The translations under genes and the position numbers were made by a program. The notes below the pieces were generated by a model. It saw nothing but the letters and a program-made list of their open reading frames with translations, was not told the origin of the DNA and ran no database searches. 64,000 nucleotides of DNA from Microvirga alba (GTDB taxonomy: Bacteria; Pseudomonadota; Alphaproteobacteria; Rhizobiales; Beijerinckiaceae). The stretch lies in NCBI RefSeq assembly GCF_015694465.1, contig NZ_JADQDO010000004.1:248001-312000 (forward strand). Direction: 5' to 3'. Shown here in pieces: positions 9,063 to 17,664 of this stretch (position 1 is its first letter; every line of letters begins with the position of its first letter).

Positions 9063-10105
9063 GACGCGTGCCTCATGTCGGCGAGTTCAACGGGATGGCC
9101 ACGCTGCCGGAGCGATTGCGAAGCTCCTTCCAGCATGGTGACGACGCGAAGTCCGCTTGCGCCGCTGGTCAACGGGGTCGTCCGGCTGTCGATGCATTGC
9201 ACAAAGTGCTCGACTTCGCTGAGAAGCGCTTCCTTTACGGGGAGTTGCGGCGTCCACACGTCGCCCATGCGGTAACTAAGCAGCATGCGGTACACATCCT
9301 CACGCTGGTCCGGATCATCCGCCTCGTTGCCGTGGTAAACTCCTCGGTCGTAGACTTTCACCTTCTCGCTCGGTTCGACATCGTCATAAACGATCATCCG
9401 ACGGCTACCGCCGATCAGAGTCCGGCGAATCTTGACCGGCGCGAGCCAGTTCACATTGAGATGGGCCGTCGCGCCCCCATCGAGATAAAAAGTGATGTGC
9501 GCCATATTTTCGGGGCTGCCCTTGATATGCCCGGCACCGGTTGCGGAAACCGCGAGCGGGCGCACGCCCAGGGCGAAATCCATGATCGCGAGATCATGGA
9601 CAGCCAGGTCCCAAATAACGTTTACGTCTCTTTGAAAAAGGCCGAGATTGATCCGAGTGGAGTCGTAGTAATAGCAGTCGCCGATGACGCCCGTGACAAC
9701 GAGATCCCTGATCTTCTGGACCGCACCGGTATAAACGAAGGTGTGATCGACCATCAGGACAAGGCCGCGCTTTTCCGCTTCCTCGATTAGAATGGACGCC
9801 TCACGTGATGTTGCGGCCATCGGCTTCTCGACGAGCACGTGCTTGCCAGCCTTGAGAGCCGCGAAAGCCAATTCAAAATGAATTCTGGTTGGCGTCGCGA
9901 CGACCACCGCATCGACCCGAGGATCGGACACGAGTGTCCGCCAGTCCTCCTCGATGCGCGCCGAACCGTAGCGCGAGGCGGCCCGAGCGCGTGCCGCGGC
10001 GGACTGATCGGCGATCGATGCAACAACGCACCCATCCGCTTCCATCACGCAACGGGCGAGATTGGGACCCCAATAACCATAGCCGATAATGCCGATACCG
10101 ATCAT
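9059..10105 (-). CDS. WbpB-like Gfo/Idh/MocA dehydrogenase
   Basis: This NAD-dependent oxidoreductase of 348 residues is predicted to oxidise UDP-GlcNAcA at C3. The N-terminal Rossmann fold starts with IGIGIIGYGYWGPNL. The EKPMA motif of the Gfo/Idh/MocA family, carrying the conserved lysine, lies near residue 98. The C-terminal domain starts around residue 125. The ATG at 10105 has GAGGA seven bases upstream; the longer open frame to 10192 would run over the acetyltransferase gene. It lies 10 bp after the WbpD-like stop and overlaps the WbpE-like start. The trio order D-B-E matches the chemistry of UDP-GlcNAc(3NAc)A synthesis. Confidence 0.85.
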   Translation of the reverse strand: MIGIGIIGYGYWGPNLARCVMEADGCVVASIADQSAAARARAASRYGSARIEEDWRTLVSDPRVDAVVVATPTRIHFELAFAALKAGKHVLVEKPMAATSREASILIEEAEKRGLVLMVDHTFVYTGAVQKIRDLVVTGVIGDCYYYDSTRINLGLFQRDVNVIWDLAVHDLAIMDFALGVRPLAVSATGAGHIKGSPENMAHITFYLDGGATAHLNVNWLAPVKIRRTLIGGSRRMIVYDDVEPSEKVKVYDRGVYHGNEADDPDQREDVYRMLLSYRMGDVWTPQLPVKEALLSEVEHFVQCIDSRTTPLTSGASGLRVVTMLEGASQSLRQRGHPVELADMRHAS

Positions 10106-10115
10106 CGCATTTTCC

Positions 10116-10637
10116 TCAAGAATTCTCGGCCATGTCTGCAAGGCGCTGTCCGGCGCCCCGGTCCAAACCGTTGCGGCTGTCCCCCAGGACACGCGCCGGA
10201 ACGCCTGCCACGATGGCGTAATCGGGAACGTCGCGTGTCACGACCGCGCCGCAGCCGACCATCGCGCCTTCACCAATCACAACTCCACAACGGATTGTGG
10301 CGTTCGATCCAATCGAGGCCCGGCGACGCACGGTCGTCAGCACAAGACGCCAATCATGCTCAGTCATGAGCGCACCAGACTCGTTCACCGCGCGAGGGTA
10401 GATGTCATTCGTGAACATGACTCCATGAGCGACAAACACCTCGTCCTCGATGGTCACCCCCTCGCAGATGAAGGAATGAGAGGAGATCTTGCATCTCTCT
10501 CCAATCACGCTGCCCTTCTGGATCTCGACGAAGGGACCGATTTTTGTGCCATCTCCGATCGTGCAACCGTAGAGATTGACAAGGTCCGGATGGGTAACGG
10601 CGACACTTCCACTCATCTTGACGTCGACTATGGGCAT
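10116..10637 (-). CDS. WbpD-like N-acetyltransferase (hexapeptide repeat)
   Basis: This 173-residue left-handed beta-helix protein is predicted to acetylate the 3-amino group made by the WbpE-like enzyme. Repeats run from about residue 24 to 150 ([57 protein letters not shown]). The end, [16 protein letters not shown], is standard for the family. The insertion [12 protein letters not shown] after the second set of coils is the substrate loop of WbpD-like proteins, with H71 (VAHGV) a possible catalytic residue. It is first of the D-B-E trio and follows 254 bp without a gene. Confidence 0.85.
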   Translation of the reverse strand: MPIVDVKMSGSVAVTHPDLVNLYGCTIGDGTKIGPFVEIQKGSVIGERCKISSHSFICEGVTIEDEVFVAHGVMFTNDIYPRAVNESGALMTEHDWRLVLTTVRRRASIGSNATIRCGVVIGEGAMVGCGAVVTRDVPDYAIVAGVPARVLGDSRNGLDRGAGQRLADMAENS

Positions 10638-10891
10638 CGGTTCAACCGCGAAAATTTCGTACGATGCAAAACTAGCTCGCCAGTGCCCGGGCGACGCATG
10701 CTAATGCGGCTTACTCCCTTCGGAAGCTTCAGATTTCCGGCGGTTTTCGCTTGGTCGGCGGTTCCCAAGTGAGTTGGGAGTTCACGCACGCATCGCTATT
10801 CTGCGGGCTTTGCCGTGTCGCTGCAGGCGGCATCGCGGCAGTTGAACGGAGTCGGTTGGCATATCTTCGAGCTGTTGAGCGTTCCCGAAAT
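10638..10891. other. Gap between FkbM and WbpD-like genes
   Basis: 254 bp without a convincing ORF. It may hold a second minus-strand promoter for the WbpD/B/E part of the cluster, but I see no clear -35/-10 pair, terminator or repeat. Confidence 0.35.
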
Positions 10892-11815
10892 TTACCGTCG
10901 GGACCGGACAATCTCCACCGTAGAGATCACTCCGGCAGCGATCGCCGATTGGTGGACGGCGATAATGTGACGTGCCGGCCAAGGCCGATGGCTCAGAACG
11001 GATCGCTCATCAAATGAGCTGACCTCATAAAGCCGCCGCTCACGCGGATGGTAATAGAAAAACCGATAGCCATAGCTCGCAATTTTCTCGTACCAGGGCA
11101 GAGAGGGTAGCCCCAGCAGGAGGATCAGGATGTCGGCGTTACCCCCGGCTAGAACGGTCTCGGCGCCTTCGAACACTTGTGGCTCGAAGCCGGAAACGTT
11201 CACCTTGAGGACAGAGATGTGCGTGACATCAGACCGTTTGAGTTCGCCGGACAACGTACGGACGGCAACGACCTCGCCGCCCTCCGAAGGGACATCGCTC
11301 AATCTGCCCATCCAGGTGCGCTCGGTAGCCTCAAAGGTCGATTCCCCATCGGCGTTTGACAGCGCCAACTGATGGATCTTCACTCGCTCGACAACTCTAT
11401 TTCTCTCGACGTTTCGCCGCAGTGTCGCGACATTGGCCGCACTCGGCTCGAAGGCGTGCACGATCGCGGACGGCAAGGTTGCAGCAAACACAGCAAATTG
11501 TCCGATTGCTGCTCCAACATCCACGACGACCCAGTCGGGACGTGAAACGTGGCTCAGAAATGAAAACTCGGGATCAATCAAATCGCCGAACATGACCAGT
11601 GCAGGCGGGAATTGACTTGGGTATTCGAACTCGAGAACAGAACCCGATCGGAGCGAAATTTCAGACCTCGGTGGGCTCCTCAGACGAAGCGTTATCATCC
11701 TGGCAGCTCCGCGTAGCGTATCCGCAACGCCGACTGTGCGAATCCCCCATCGCAATTTATGTGCAGCCGACTGGAATCTTGCAGACGTGGCTTCAAATCG
11801 GTGTTGTGGATTCAT
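10892..11815 (-). CDS. FkbM-family methyltransferase
   Basis: This SAM-dependent O-methyltransferase of 307 residues probably methylates a sugar of the repeat unit or a lipid-linked intermediate. The SAM site is VVVDVGAAIGQFAVFAA, followed by the acidic HAFEPSAANVATLRRN strand. The FkbM signature LKVNVSGFEPQVFEGAE departs from the usual K-x-D-V-E-G: Asn and Ser replace the common Asp and Glu, so activity may be altered. The ATG at 11815 overlaps the stop of the truncated polymerase-like gene (ATGA), with AGAGG nine bases upstream. A frame open to 11860 exists but is less well placed. It looks fused into the operon behind the broken gene. Confidence 0.8.
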   Translation of the reverse strand: MNPQHRFEATSARFQSAAHKLRWGIRTVGVADTLRGAARMITLRLRSPPRSEISLRSGSVLEFEYPSQFPPALVMFGDLIDPEFSFLSHVSRPDWVVVDVGAAIGQFAVFAATLPSAIVHAFEPSAANVATLRRNVERNRVVERVKIHQLALSNADGESTFEATERTWMGRLSDVPSEGGEVVAVRTLSGELKRSDVTHISVLKVNVSGFEPQVFEGAETVLAGGNADILILLLGLPSLPWYEKIASYGYRFFYYHPRERRLYEVSSFDERSVLSHRPWPARHIIAVHQSAIAAGVISTVEIVRSRR

Positions 11816-12312
11816 GAATGACATCCTCTGCGGCGCCTCTCTGCATCGCGAATGTAGCATCGGGCGATGAGATATGACCCAACCGTCTCAATGAAGATAA
11901 TGGCAGCGGGCTGGAGGGCCACGCCCCAGGGATGAAGAATGAAGAGCCCGAGCGCACACCAGAGCGAGTACAGCACCAACGCAATGTCAGCGGCCCTGAT
12001 CTTTCCGGCTTTTCCCGTGGCCCAAATGACAAGCAACAGCACCAGCGTCGCAAGCAGAACGAATCTGTCGAGAGACAACCACGCTGGGCCGACCTGGATG
12101 ATCCAGGGGATGATAAGGGCGATGATAAATAGGGAGGCTGGCCAAGGCAGTATTTTGCGCCGCAGTCGCTCGGAAATCAGCCCATCCAGAGGGCCTGCAA
12201 CGATTTCGTTCTTTCTCGATCCAAGCCCGCGCCGACCTGTCCCTACAACCTGCGTCGGTGTATTCGCGAGCCGGGCTGAACGGCTGCCTATCCATTTGAC
12301 GCGAGGCTGCAT
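11812..12312 (-). pseudogene. Truncated O-antigen ligase/polymerase-like (Wzy) protein
   Basis: The 166 residues have a basic 55-residue N-tail, then about three to four hydrophobic helices (LPWPASLFIIALIIPWII, LLATLVLLLVIWATG, DIALVLYSLWCALGLF, PAAIIFIETVGSYLIARC). This matches the beginning of rhizobial polymerase/ligase proteins, which normally run to about 430-480 residues and carry the active periplasmic loop later. The frame breaks off after CYIRDAE, with an Arg-rich end of eight residues. Neither other frame continues the protein; FkbM starts there instead. Expression seems retained: the ATG follows the TagA-fusion stop by one base. I infer a 3' deletion, so polymerase activity is unlikely. 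Confidence 0.65.
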
Positions 12313-12313
12313 A

Positions 12314-14359
12314 CTATGGCCTGTCTCCGGCCGCCGTACCGCTACTCGAGCCGAAGGGCGGCGACGGGTAAACGAGCTCTCGAACCGTCAACATCACGAA
12401 TCCCGCGTTCGTGGTGAGGTACCGTCGCCACATTCGGCCTGGTTCTTGCAGAAGGCGGAACGCCCATTCCATACCAATCCGCTGCCAATGGATGGGCGCA
12501 CGCTTTGTAACGCCGGCCAAAACGTCGAATGACCCGCCTACTCCGTGCAGAATCGGCACATCAAGGACATCCTTGAATGAGCCCAGAAAAATTTCCTTCT
12601 TGGGAGAGCCCATTCCAAGGAACAGCATATCCGCGCCGGAATTGCGGATGTCCGCAGCAATTCTCGCGCCGTCACCGTCGGAAAAATAGCCGTCGTTGCG
12701 GCCTGCGATCTTCAGGCCGGGGAACCGCTCCTGCAAGCGCGCTTCGAGCAATTGGAGGACATCCGGCCGGGCGCCAAGCAAGTAGACGGAGCGCCCTTCG
12801 CGATGCGCGAGCCCGAGCAATTGTTCGAAAATGTCAATTCCAGCCACTCGTTCAGGGAGCCTACGCCGAAGGAGCTTGCTCGCCCATACGACGGACTGAC
12901 CATCGGCGAGGAGCAGGTCGCACTCGAGGAGCGAGGCGCGCAACGCCGGGTCCTTGCGCAGCTTGACCACCTTGGCCGCGTTGAGCACACCGAGAAGAAG
13001 CGTGCTGCGTCTTGCGAGGGCGTCGCGACACCGCGCAACCACATCATCCATCCGCAACGGGTCGAGATAGAGGCCGAAGAGAAGCCGTCGACTGCTCTGC
13101 GGCTGCGGACGGGGTTGAAGGCGAGCCACAGGCGCGCAGTGTGCGGCGCGCAAATTTTCCACGACATTGCTTGCGAGCCAAGCGTAGAGGAGCCACCCGA
13201 GTTCATAGGGGCGGCACTCATAGTCGACCCGGGTCGGCGGAAAGAGCGTTTCGAGACCGGGCATCCGCAGGCCGGATTTCAGCGCGGTCGTAACCGCGCT
13301 GATTGAGCGATTCGCCTTGCGTGGTTCCCAGCGGCCGACCTTACGCCAAATCACGTTGTTCCGTTCGCAGACGAGATCGGCACCCACCTCGGGATGTGTG
13401 TCGAGCCATTCAAGCCCCTTGACGATCGCCCGCCGGTGATCCGCTCCACCCGCTTCCCAGAGGTCCAGGAGCGCCATCGGCGCCATCGCGTGCTGGTGGA
13501 CGCTGTAGACGGGATAGCCCTCTACGGTCCCGCCGTGGCGCGTGTCGTAGTGCCACCACCATTGCCCCGCCGGCCCCTGACAGGCACAGATGTGCGCGGC
13601 GCACGCATCTGCCGCGGCCAAAGCCGCCGTGTCCCCCAGCGCAACCGAGAACCGAGCCAGCGCTTGGATCGGATAGACCTGATCGGCAAAGCAACCCACA
13701 TGCGCCCGAAACCGGCCGCTGGCGCTTGCCGGCAGCATATGCGGGAAAAGTCCGCTCGCGGCCTGCGCCGCCTTGAGCCGGTTCGCCGCCAGCGCACTGA
13801 GCGCGTCCGTATCCGCGAGATGCCGCGCCGCAAGCGCCGCTGTCAGCACCCAGGCGCATTCCACGGTCGAGATCGGCCTGTTTGTCGCAAGCACCGAGCG
13901 CAGCCGCTCCAAGAGATCCGCCGCATGGACCGCCGCGACCTCCGCTGCGGCCCAGGCCGCGAGCGCGATAGCGCCAAGATCGTCGCTCTGCGCGGCCTGT
14001 TGCGCAGCGATCCGCGCGAGCGTAGCGGCCGTGGCACCGTCGAGGATCTGCCGCTGCCCATCTTCGCTGACCTGCGCCACACCGAGCGCGACTATGGCGG
14101 CATACCGGAGATTGTCGCCCTCCGGCCGCACCGTCCGTCCCAAAGGGCCGTCAATCGCGCGGACGGTCTGGGCGAAGCCGCCGCCGACCGACATCTGCGG
14201 CAAGCCTCGCTGGGCCAGCGCGATCAGGTCCTCGATCCGATCTCGTACATCCGGCACATCCACCGACCGCACCCGGTCGGAAAGGCGATGCACCGCCTGC
14301 GCGAGCATCGGCGCCGAGGGGATGTTTCGGTCGGGCACGGCAAACTTCGGATCATCCAT
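12314..14359 (-). CDS. Fusion: alpha-toroid domain plus WecG/TagA/CpsF glycosyltransferase
   Basis: The 681 residues split in two. Residues about 20-400 are Ala-rich and helical, with paired-helix repeats and WWWHYDTRHGG and YSVHQHAMAP segments, like six-hairpin toroid enzymes or terpene-cyclase-like folds; no catalytic set is obvious. Residues about 424-665 are a GT26 WecG/TagA/CpsF domain: LNAAKVVKLRKDP, LLLADGQSVVWAS (the Asp near 486 is the expected catalytic residue), GSPKKEIF and GVGGSFDVLAG. GT26 enzymes transfer ManNAc or ManNAcA to lipid-linked acceptors. I chose the ATG at 14359 (MDDPKF); the frame is open to 14407. It heads the minus-strand operon and is followed after one base by the truncated polymerase. 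Confidence 0.8.
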   Translation of the reverse strand: MDDPKFAVPDRNIPSAPMLAQAVHRLSDRVRSVDVPDVRDRIEDLIALAQRGLPQMSVGGGFAQTVRAIDGPLGRTVRPEGDNLRYAAIVALGVAQVSEDGQRQILDGATAATLARIAAQQAAQSDDLGAIALAAWAAAEVAAVHAADLLERLRSVLATNRPISTVECAWVLTAALAARHLADTDALSALAANRLKAAQAASGLFPHMLPASASGRFRAHVGCFADQVYPIQALARFSVALGDTAALAAADACAAHICACQGPAGQWWWHYDTRHGGTVEGYPVYSVHQHAMAPMALLDLWEAGGADHRRAIVKGLEWLDTHPEVGADLVCERNNVIWRKVGRWEPRKANRSISAVTTALKSGLRMPGLETLFPPTRVDYECRPYELGWLLYAWLASNVVENLRAAHCAPVARLQPRPQPQSSRRLLFGLYLDPLRMDDVVARCRDALARRSTLLLGVLNAAKVVKLRKDPALRASLLECDLLLADGQSVVWASKLLRRRLPERVAGIDIFEQLLGLAHREGRSVYLLGARPDVLQLLEARLQERFPGLKIAGRNDGYFSDGDGARIAADIRNSGADMLFLGMGSPKKEIFLGSFKDVLDVPILHGVGGSFDVLAGVTKRAPIHWQRIGMEWAFRLLQEPGRMWRRYLTTNAGFVMLTVRELVYPSPPFGSSSGTAAGDRP

Positions 14360-14418
14360 GTGGCAGTCAGCCCTTTGCTTCGACACCAGACGCCGATGAT
14401 GCCGCAATCCGCGCCGAC

Positions 14419-14450
14419 ACCGATTTGCAATTGCGACTTACCCCTATCGA
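14419..14450 (-). repeat. 32-bp leader repeat, copy A
   Basis: This 32-bp sequence (plus-strand ends ACCGATTTGC...CCCTATCGA) recurs exactly at 25663-25694 in the same orientation. It contains the palindrome GCAATTGC. It lies about 60 bp upstream of the TagA-fusion start and is flanked by weaker similarity that extends to the start codon. It is probably part of a promoter or 5' leader. Confidence 0.7.
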
Positions 14451-14680
14451 TCCGCCGCAAAACCAAACGGGAAAATGGTCAAAATCCGCCTCGCAGCCTA
14501 AAACGCTATGATGCACAGGAGGATACAATCTGACGCACAGCCACAAGGAATTTCAGCATTCCCTCCCCGCAGCGGCCTTTGCATCCCATGACGCGAGATC
14601 AAGGTCCGTCGGACCTATCGTATCCGCCTCCAGCTGGATGCTGCATGTTCCGGTAGCTGCGGCGTGAGGATCGGAGCGAC

Positions 14681-15907
14681 GTGGATATGATCAGCCAAGC
14701 AGCCCCTCAGATCGCACGCCGCTTCCGCCAGGTCCGGAAAATCTGGCGGTCGGAAGGACAGCGCGGGATCAGCGACCGGGCAAGGACGGTTCTTGCTTCC
14801 TGGATCAAGCCTAAAGCCGAGATGTGGCCCGTCCGCCCTGAGGATGTCATTGCGGCGGACCTGACGCGCCCCCTTCACGCCTCGAGTGGGAGGGCGAAGC
14901 CCGGTGAGCCGATCGTCATCAATTGGGTGATGCTTCCCGCCGCCGCGGGATCAGGGGGACACACGACGATCTTTCGCATCATCGGACATCTGGAAAAGAA
15001 CGGCTACGTCAACCGCGTCTATTTCTACGACCCCTATCGGGGCGACCATCAATATTATGAGGGGATCATACGCCATTACTATGGATTCGCTGGCCCAGTG
15101 GCCAATGTGGACGACACGATGGAGGACGCGCATGCGGTGGTGGCCACCAGCTGGCCGACCGCCTATCCGGTCTTCAATGCAGCCTGCATGGGTAAACGCT
15201 TTTACTTCGTTCAAGATTTCGAACCTCACTTCCACGCCGTCAGCGCCGCCAGTATCCTGGCCGAGAATACTTATCGCATGGGCTTCCATGCCATCACGGC
15301 GGGCCGGTGGCTGGCGGAAAAGCTCCATACGGAATTCGGGATGGCGGCCGACTATTTTGAATTCGGCTGCGACACGTCGCGCTATTGCCGTTTGCCCGAT
15401 TCCAAGCGCAAGGGCATCGCTTATTATGCCCGAAGCGGCGCTCCCCGTCGCGGCTTCGAGCTTGGTATCATGGCTCTTGAAATCCTGGCCAAGCGACGCC
15501 CCGAAATCGAACTCCATCTATACGGCGACAAGATAGGGCATCTCCCGTTCGAGTTCATCGACCATGGTCTCGTCACGCCGGACCAGTTGAACACGGTATA
15601 CAACCGGTGTTTCGCAGGTTTGAGCCTGTCCCTGACGAACGTTTCGTTGGTGCCTCACGAAATGCTTGCAGCCGGGTGTATTCCGGTCGTCAACGACGCC
15701 AATCACAACCGCATTGTCTTGGACAATCCCTTTGTCCGCTATGCGCCACCGACCCCTCATGCCCTCGCAATGGAGCTGGAAGCGCTCGTTACTGATCCAG
15801 GTTTCGAGTCGCTATCCGAGACGGCGGCAACGAGCGTACGCTCCGCGACATGGGATGCTGCCGGAGCGAGCGTCGATGCAGCTTTCAGGAAAGCTGTCCA
15901 GGCATAG
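14681..15907 (+). CDS. WsaF-like glycosyltransferase (GT-B fold)
   Basis: This 408-residue cytoplasmic glycosyltransferase resembles the GT4-type WsaF rhamnosyltransferases. After about 70 residues of N-terminal extension comes INWVMLPAAAGSGGHTTIFRI, a glycine-rich acceptor loop. The middle has FYFVQDFEPHFHAVS. The donor half has GIAYYARSGAPRRGFELGI and LHLYGDKIGHLPF, then LSLTNVSLVPHEMLAAGCIPVVND, the E-containing nucleotide-sugar site. A GTG at 14681 has GGAG four bases away and an ATG at 14687 ten bases away; either may be used. It is divergent from the TagA-fusion operon and followed after 13 bp by a GT2 gene. Confidence 0.85.
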   Translation: MDMISQAAPQIARRFRQVRKIWRSEGQRGISDRARTVLASWIKPKAEMWPVRPEDVIAADLTRPLHASSGRAKPGEPIVINWVMLPAAAGSGGHTTIFRIIGHLEKNGYVNRVYFYDPYRGDHQYYEGIIRHYYGFAGPVANVDDTMEDAHAVVATSWPTAYPVFNAACMGKRFYFVQDFEPHFHAVSAASILAENTYRMGFHAITAGRWLAEKLHTEFGMAADYFEFGCDTSRYCRLPDSKRKGIAYYARSGAPRRGFELGIMALEILAKRRPEIELHLYGDKIGHLPFEFIDHGLVTPDQLNTVYNRCFAGLSLSLTNVSLVPHEMLAAGCIPVVNDANHNRIVLDNPFVRYAPPTPHALAMELEALVTDPGFESLSETAATSVRSATWDAAGASVDAAFRKAVQA

Positions 15908-15920
15908 CAAAAAGATATGA

Positions 15921-17066
15921 ATGTCCGGGAAGGTCAACAACATGCCTGATCTGCTGAGCCGATTGTCCTTAGTTGGGACGGGGGGGCGAGTCCGCCCGGT
16001 TCAACAGATGAATCGTGTTCCGTCCGTAACCATCGTCATTCCCGTTTACAACTATGGCCGGTATCTGCGGCAATGCGTTGAGAGCGCAACCCGTCAACAG
16101 CCAGGTATCGACCTTGAGATCATTATCGTGGATGACAAGTCGACCGACGATAGTTTGGATATCGCCAACGCGATTGCGTGTGGGGATTCTCGCGTCAAGA
16201 TCATTCGGCACCTCACCAACAAGGGCGCCATCACGACATACAATGACGGCCTGCAAGCCGCCACGGGCGAGTTCGTCGCATTGCTGTCGGCAGATGACCT
16301 CCTGACACCGGGTGCCCTGACAAGGGCCGCGACGCTTCTGGTCGCCGAGAGTTCGGTCGGGATGGTCTACGGCAACGCCATCAGATTCGGGTCCGAGCTA
16401 CCCACTGCAAGAACGAGCGGGACTGAGTGGATTATCTGGTCGGGAGTGGATTGGCTTCGGGCGCGCTGCCGTTCGGGGTACAACGTAATCTCCTCTCCCG
16501 AGGTCGTGATGCGAACCTCGACTCTCCGCGCAATCGGCGGCTATCGATTGGACTTGCCGCATGCCGGCGATTTCGAGATGTGGCTTCGGGCCGCTGCTGT
16601 ATCCGACATCGGCTTCCTGATCGGTGTTGATCAAGCTTACTATCGAGATCATGCCGTTAATATGAACAAGCAAGTCTTTAAGTCCGGTACGGCGCACGGC
16701 AAGCTCATTGATTTGAGGCAGCGGTGGCAATCGTTCGAAGCCGTTTTTTCTGGCGCAGGGCACGACCTGCCAGAAAGAGACCAGCTTTTCCAGACCGCAC
16801 GCCGTACGGTGGCGCGTCATGCGTTGGATTACGCAAATTACGCTTACGCGCGCGGCTTTCGCGACTTTCCCGTTGATGAATATGAACGATTTGCTCATGA
16901 GGTCGATGCGGGCGTGCGAGACACCAAATCGGGGCGAGCGCTTGCTCGTCGAAAACGGCTTGGAATGACTTCGTTACCGCTGCATCCGTTATGGGCTCCT
17001 TCGGCTGCCGCCTTAAGGCTCTCGGAACTAGCGCGCCGCTGGCGTCGTCGGAAGGTGGGGGTTTAA
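15921..17066 (+). CDS. Family 2 glycosyltransferase
   Basis: This inverting GT-A glycosyltransferase of 381 residues probably adds one sugar of the repeat unit at the cytoplasmic face. The core is seen as VTIVIPVYNYGRYLRQCVES, IIIVDDKSTDDS and LLSADDLLTPGAL, the last carrying the metal-binding DxD-like Asp pair, with a later AGDFEMWLRAA base-catalysis region. The C-terminal 100 residues are basic and of unknown role. The ATG at 15921 lacks a good site; the ATG at 15942 has GGAAGG nine bases upstream and may be the true start. It probably forms an operon with the WsaF-like gene. Confidence 0.88.
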   Translation: MSGKVNNMPDLLSRLSLVGTGGRVRPVQQMNRVPSVTIVIPVYNYGRYLRQCVESATRQQPGIDLEIIIVDDKSTDDSLDIANAIACGDSRVKIIRHLTNKGAITTYNDGLQAATGEFVALLSADDLLTPGALTRAATLLVAESSVGMVYGNAIRFGSELPTARTSGTEWIIWSGVDWLRARCRSGYNVISSPEVVMRTSTLRAIGGYRLDLPHAGDFEMWLRAAAVSDIGFLIGVDQAYYRDHAVNMNKQVFKSGTAHGKLIDLRQRWQSFEAVFSGAGHDLPERDQLFQTARRTVARHALDYANYAYARGFRDFPVDEYERFAHEVDAGVRDTKSGRALARRKRLGMTSLPLHPLWAPSAAALRLSELARRWRRRKVGV

Positions 17067-17274
17067 GCGAAATGGGCACTGCGGCGCTTCGCCGGGTTTG
17101 AACACCGTGATTGTTGTCGCTGTCTCTTAGTTAGGCCACTGTGCGGAGACCGCGGCGCCATTGTGGGCGTTCGCACTCGACACATTCCCCAGAGCTTCGC
17201 ACCCCGCCTTCGAAGCCTGTAGACCGGCCGTGTCTATTCGGCTTCAGACTACGCAGTCCGAGTGACGATCCCTA

Positions 17275-17628
17275 CTAAGGTCGCTTGCGCCGCTTGATTT
17301 CTCGGTCGATGACCATGGCGATAGCCGCGCCGAGAATGGCGCCCGATGCTTTAACGATGCCATCGGGGAGACGCCCGTGCCGGCCTGGGACAATGTTTTG
17401 AGCGGCCTCAAGCAACCCCGCTATCCCGATCACCAGCAGGACGATGCGAAGGCGCTGTTTGGGATACCCGAGATAGAACGCTCCCCCAATCATTGCGAAG
17501 GCCGCGAGCCGCTCCAAGTCGGCGGGGGCATCGGTGACTGGTCGGAACTGGATCGGCAAAAGACTGAAGGCCGCGACGGCTAACACAAGCAGCCACGCAA
17601 CCGACCGAAAAAACATTCTGATTGCCAT
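17275..17628 (-). CDS. VanZ-family small membrane protein
   Basis: This 117-residue membrane protein has four predicted helices and matches the VanZ-like layout: an initial helix (SVAWLLVLAVAAFSLLPI), a polar D-x-E-R pair (ADLERLAAFAMIGGAF), then a central helix followed by EAAQNIVPGRHGRLPDGIVKASGAILG, the typical VanZ E...P.R...D motif series. Its biochemical role is not known; VanZ relatives are frequent in polysaccharide loci. I chose the ATG at 17628 (MAIRMF); an upstream start at 17664 is possible. It is convergent with the GT2 gene and divergent from the beta-helix/RTX gene. Confidence 0.75.
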   Translation of the reverse strand: MAIRMFFRSVAWLLVLAVAAFSLLPIQFRPVTDAPADLERLAAFAMIGGAFYLGYPKQRLRIVLLVIGIAGLLEAAQNIVPGRHGRLPDGIVKASGAILGAAIAMVIDREIKRRKRP

Positions 17629-17664
17629 GTCGAGGATCTCATCCGGTTGCGGCACGCTTGGCAT

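Noticed and set aside
8118..9275. Plus-strand open frame of 385 codons
   Set aside because: Antisense to the WbpE-like and WbpB-like genes.
11860..12053. Frameshift continuation of the truncated polymerase-like protein
   Set aside because: No other frame at the break shows further membrane helices; FkbM sequence begins immediately, so a deletion is likelier than a frameshift.
13394..14533. Plus-strand open frame of 379 codons
   Set aside because: Antisense to the toroid-TagA fusion; Arg-rich low-complexity translation.
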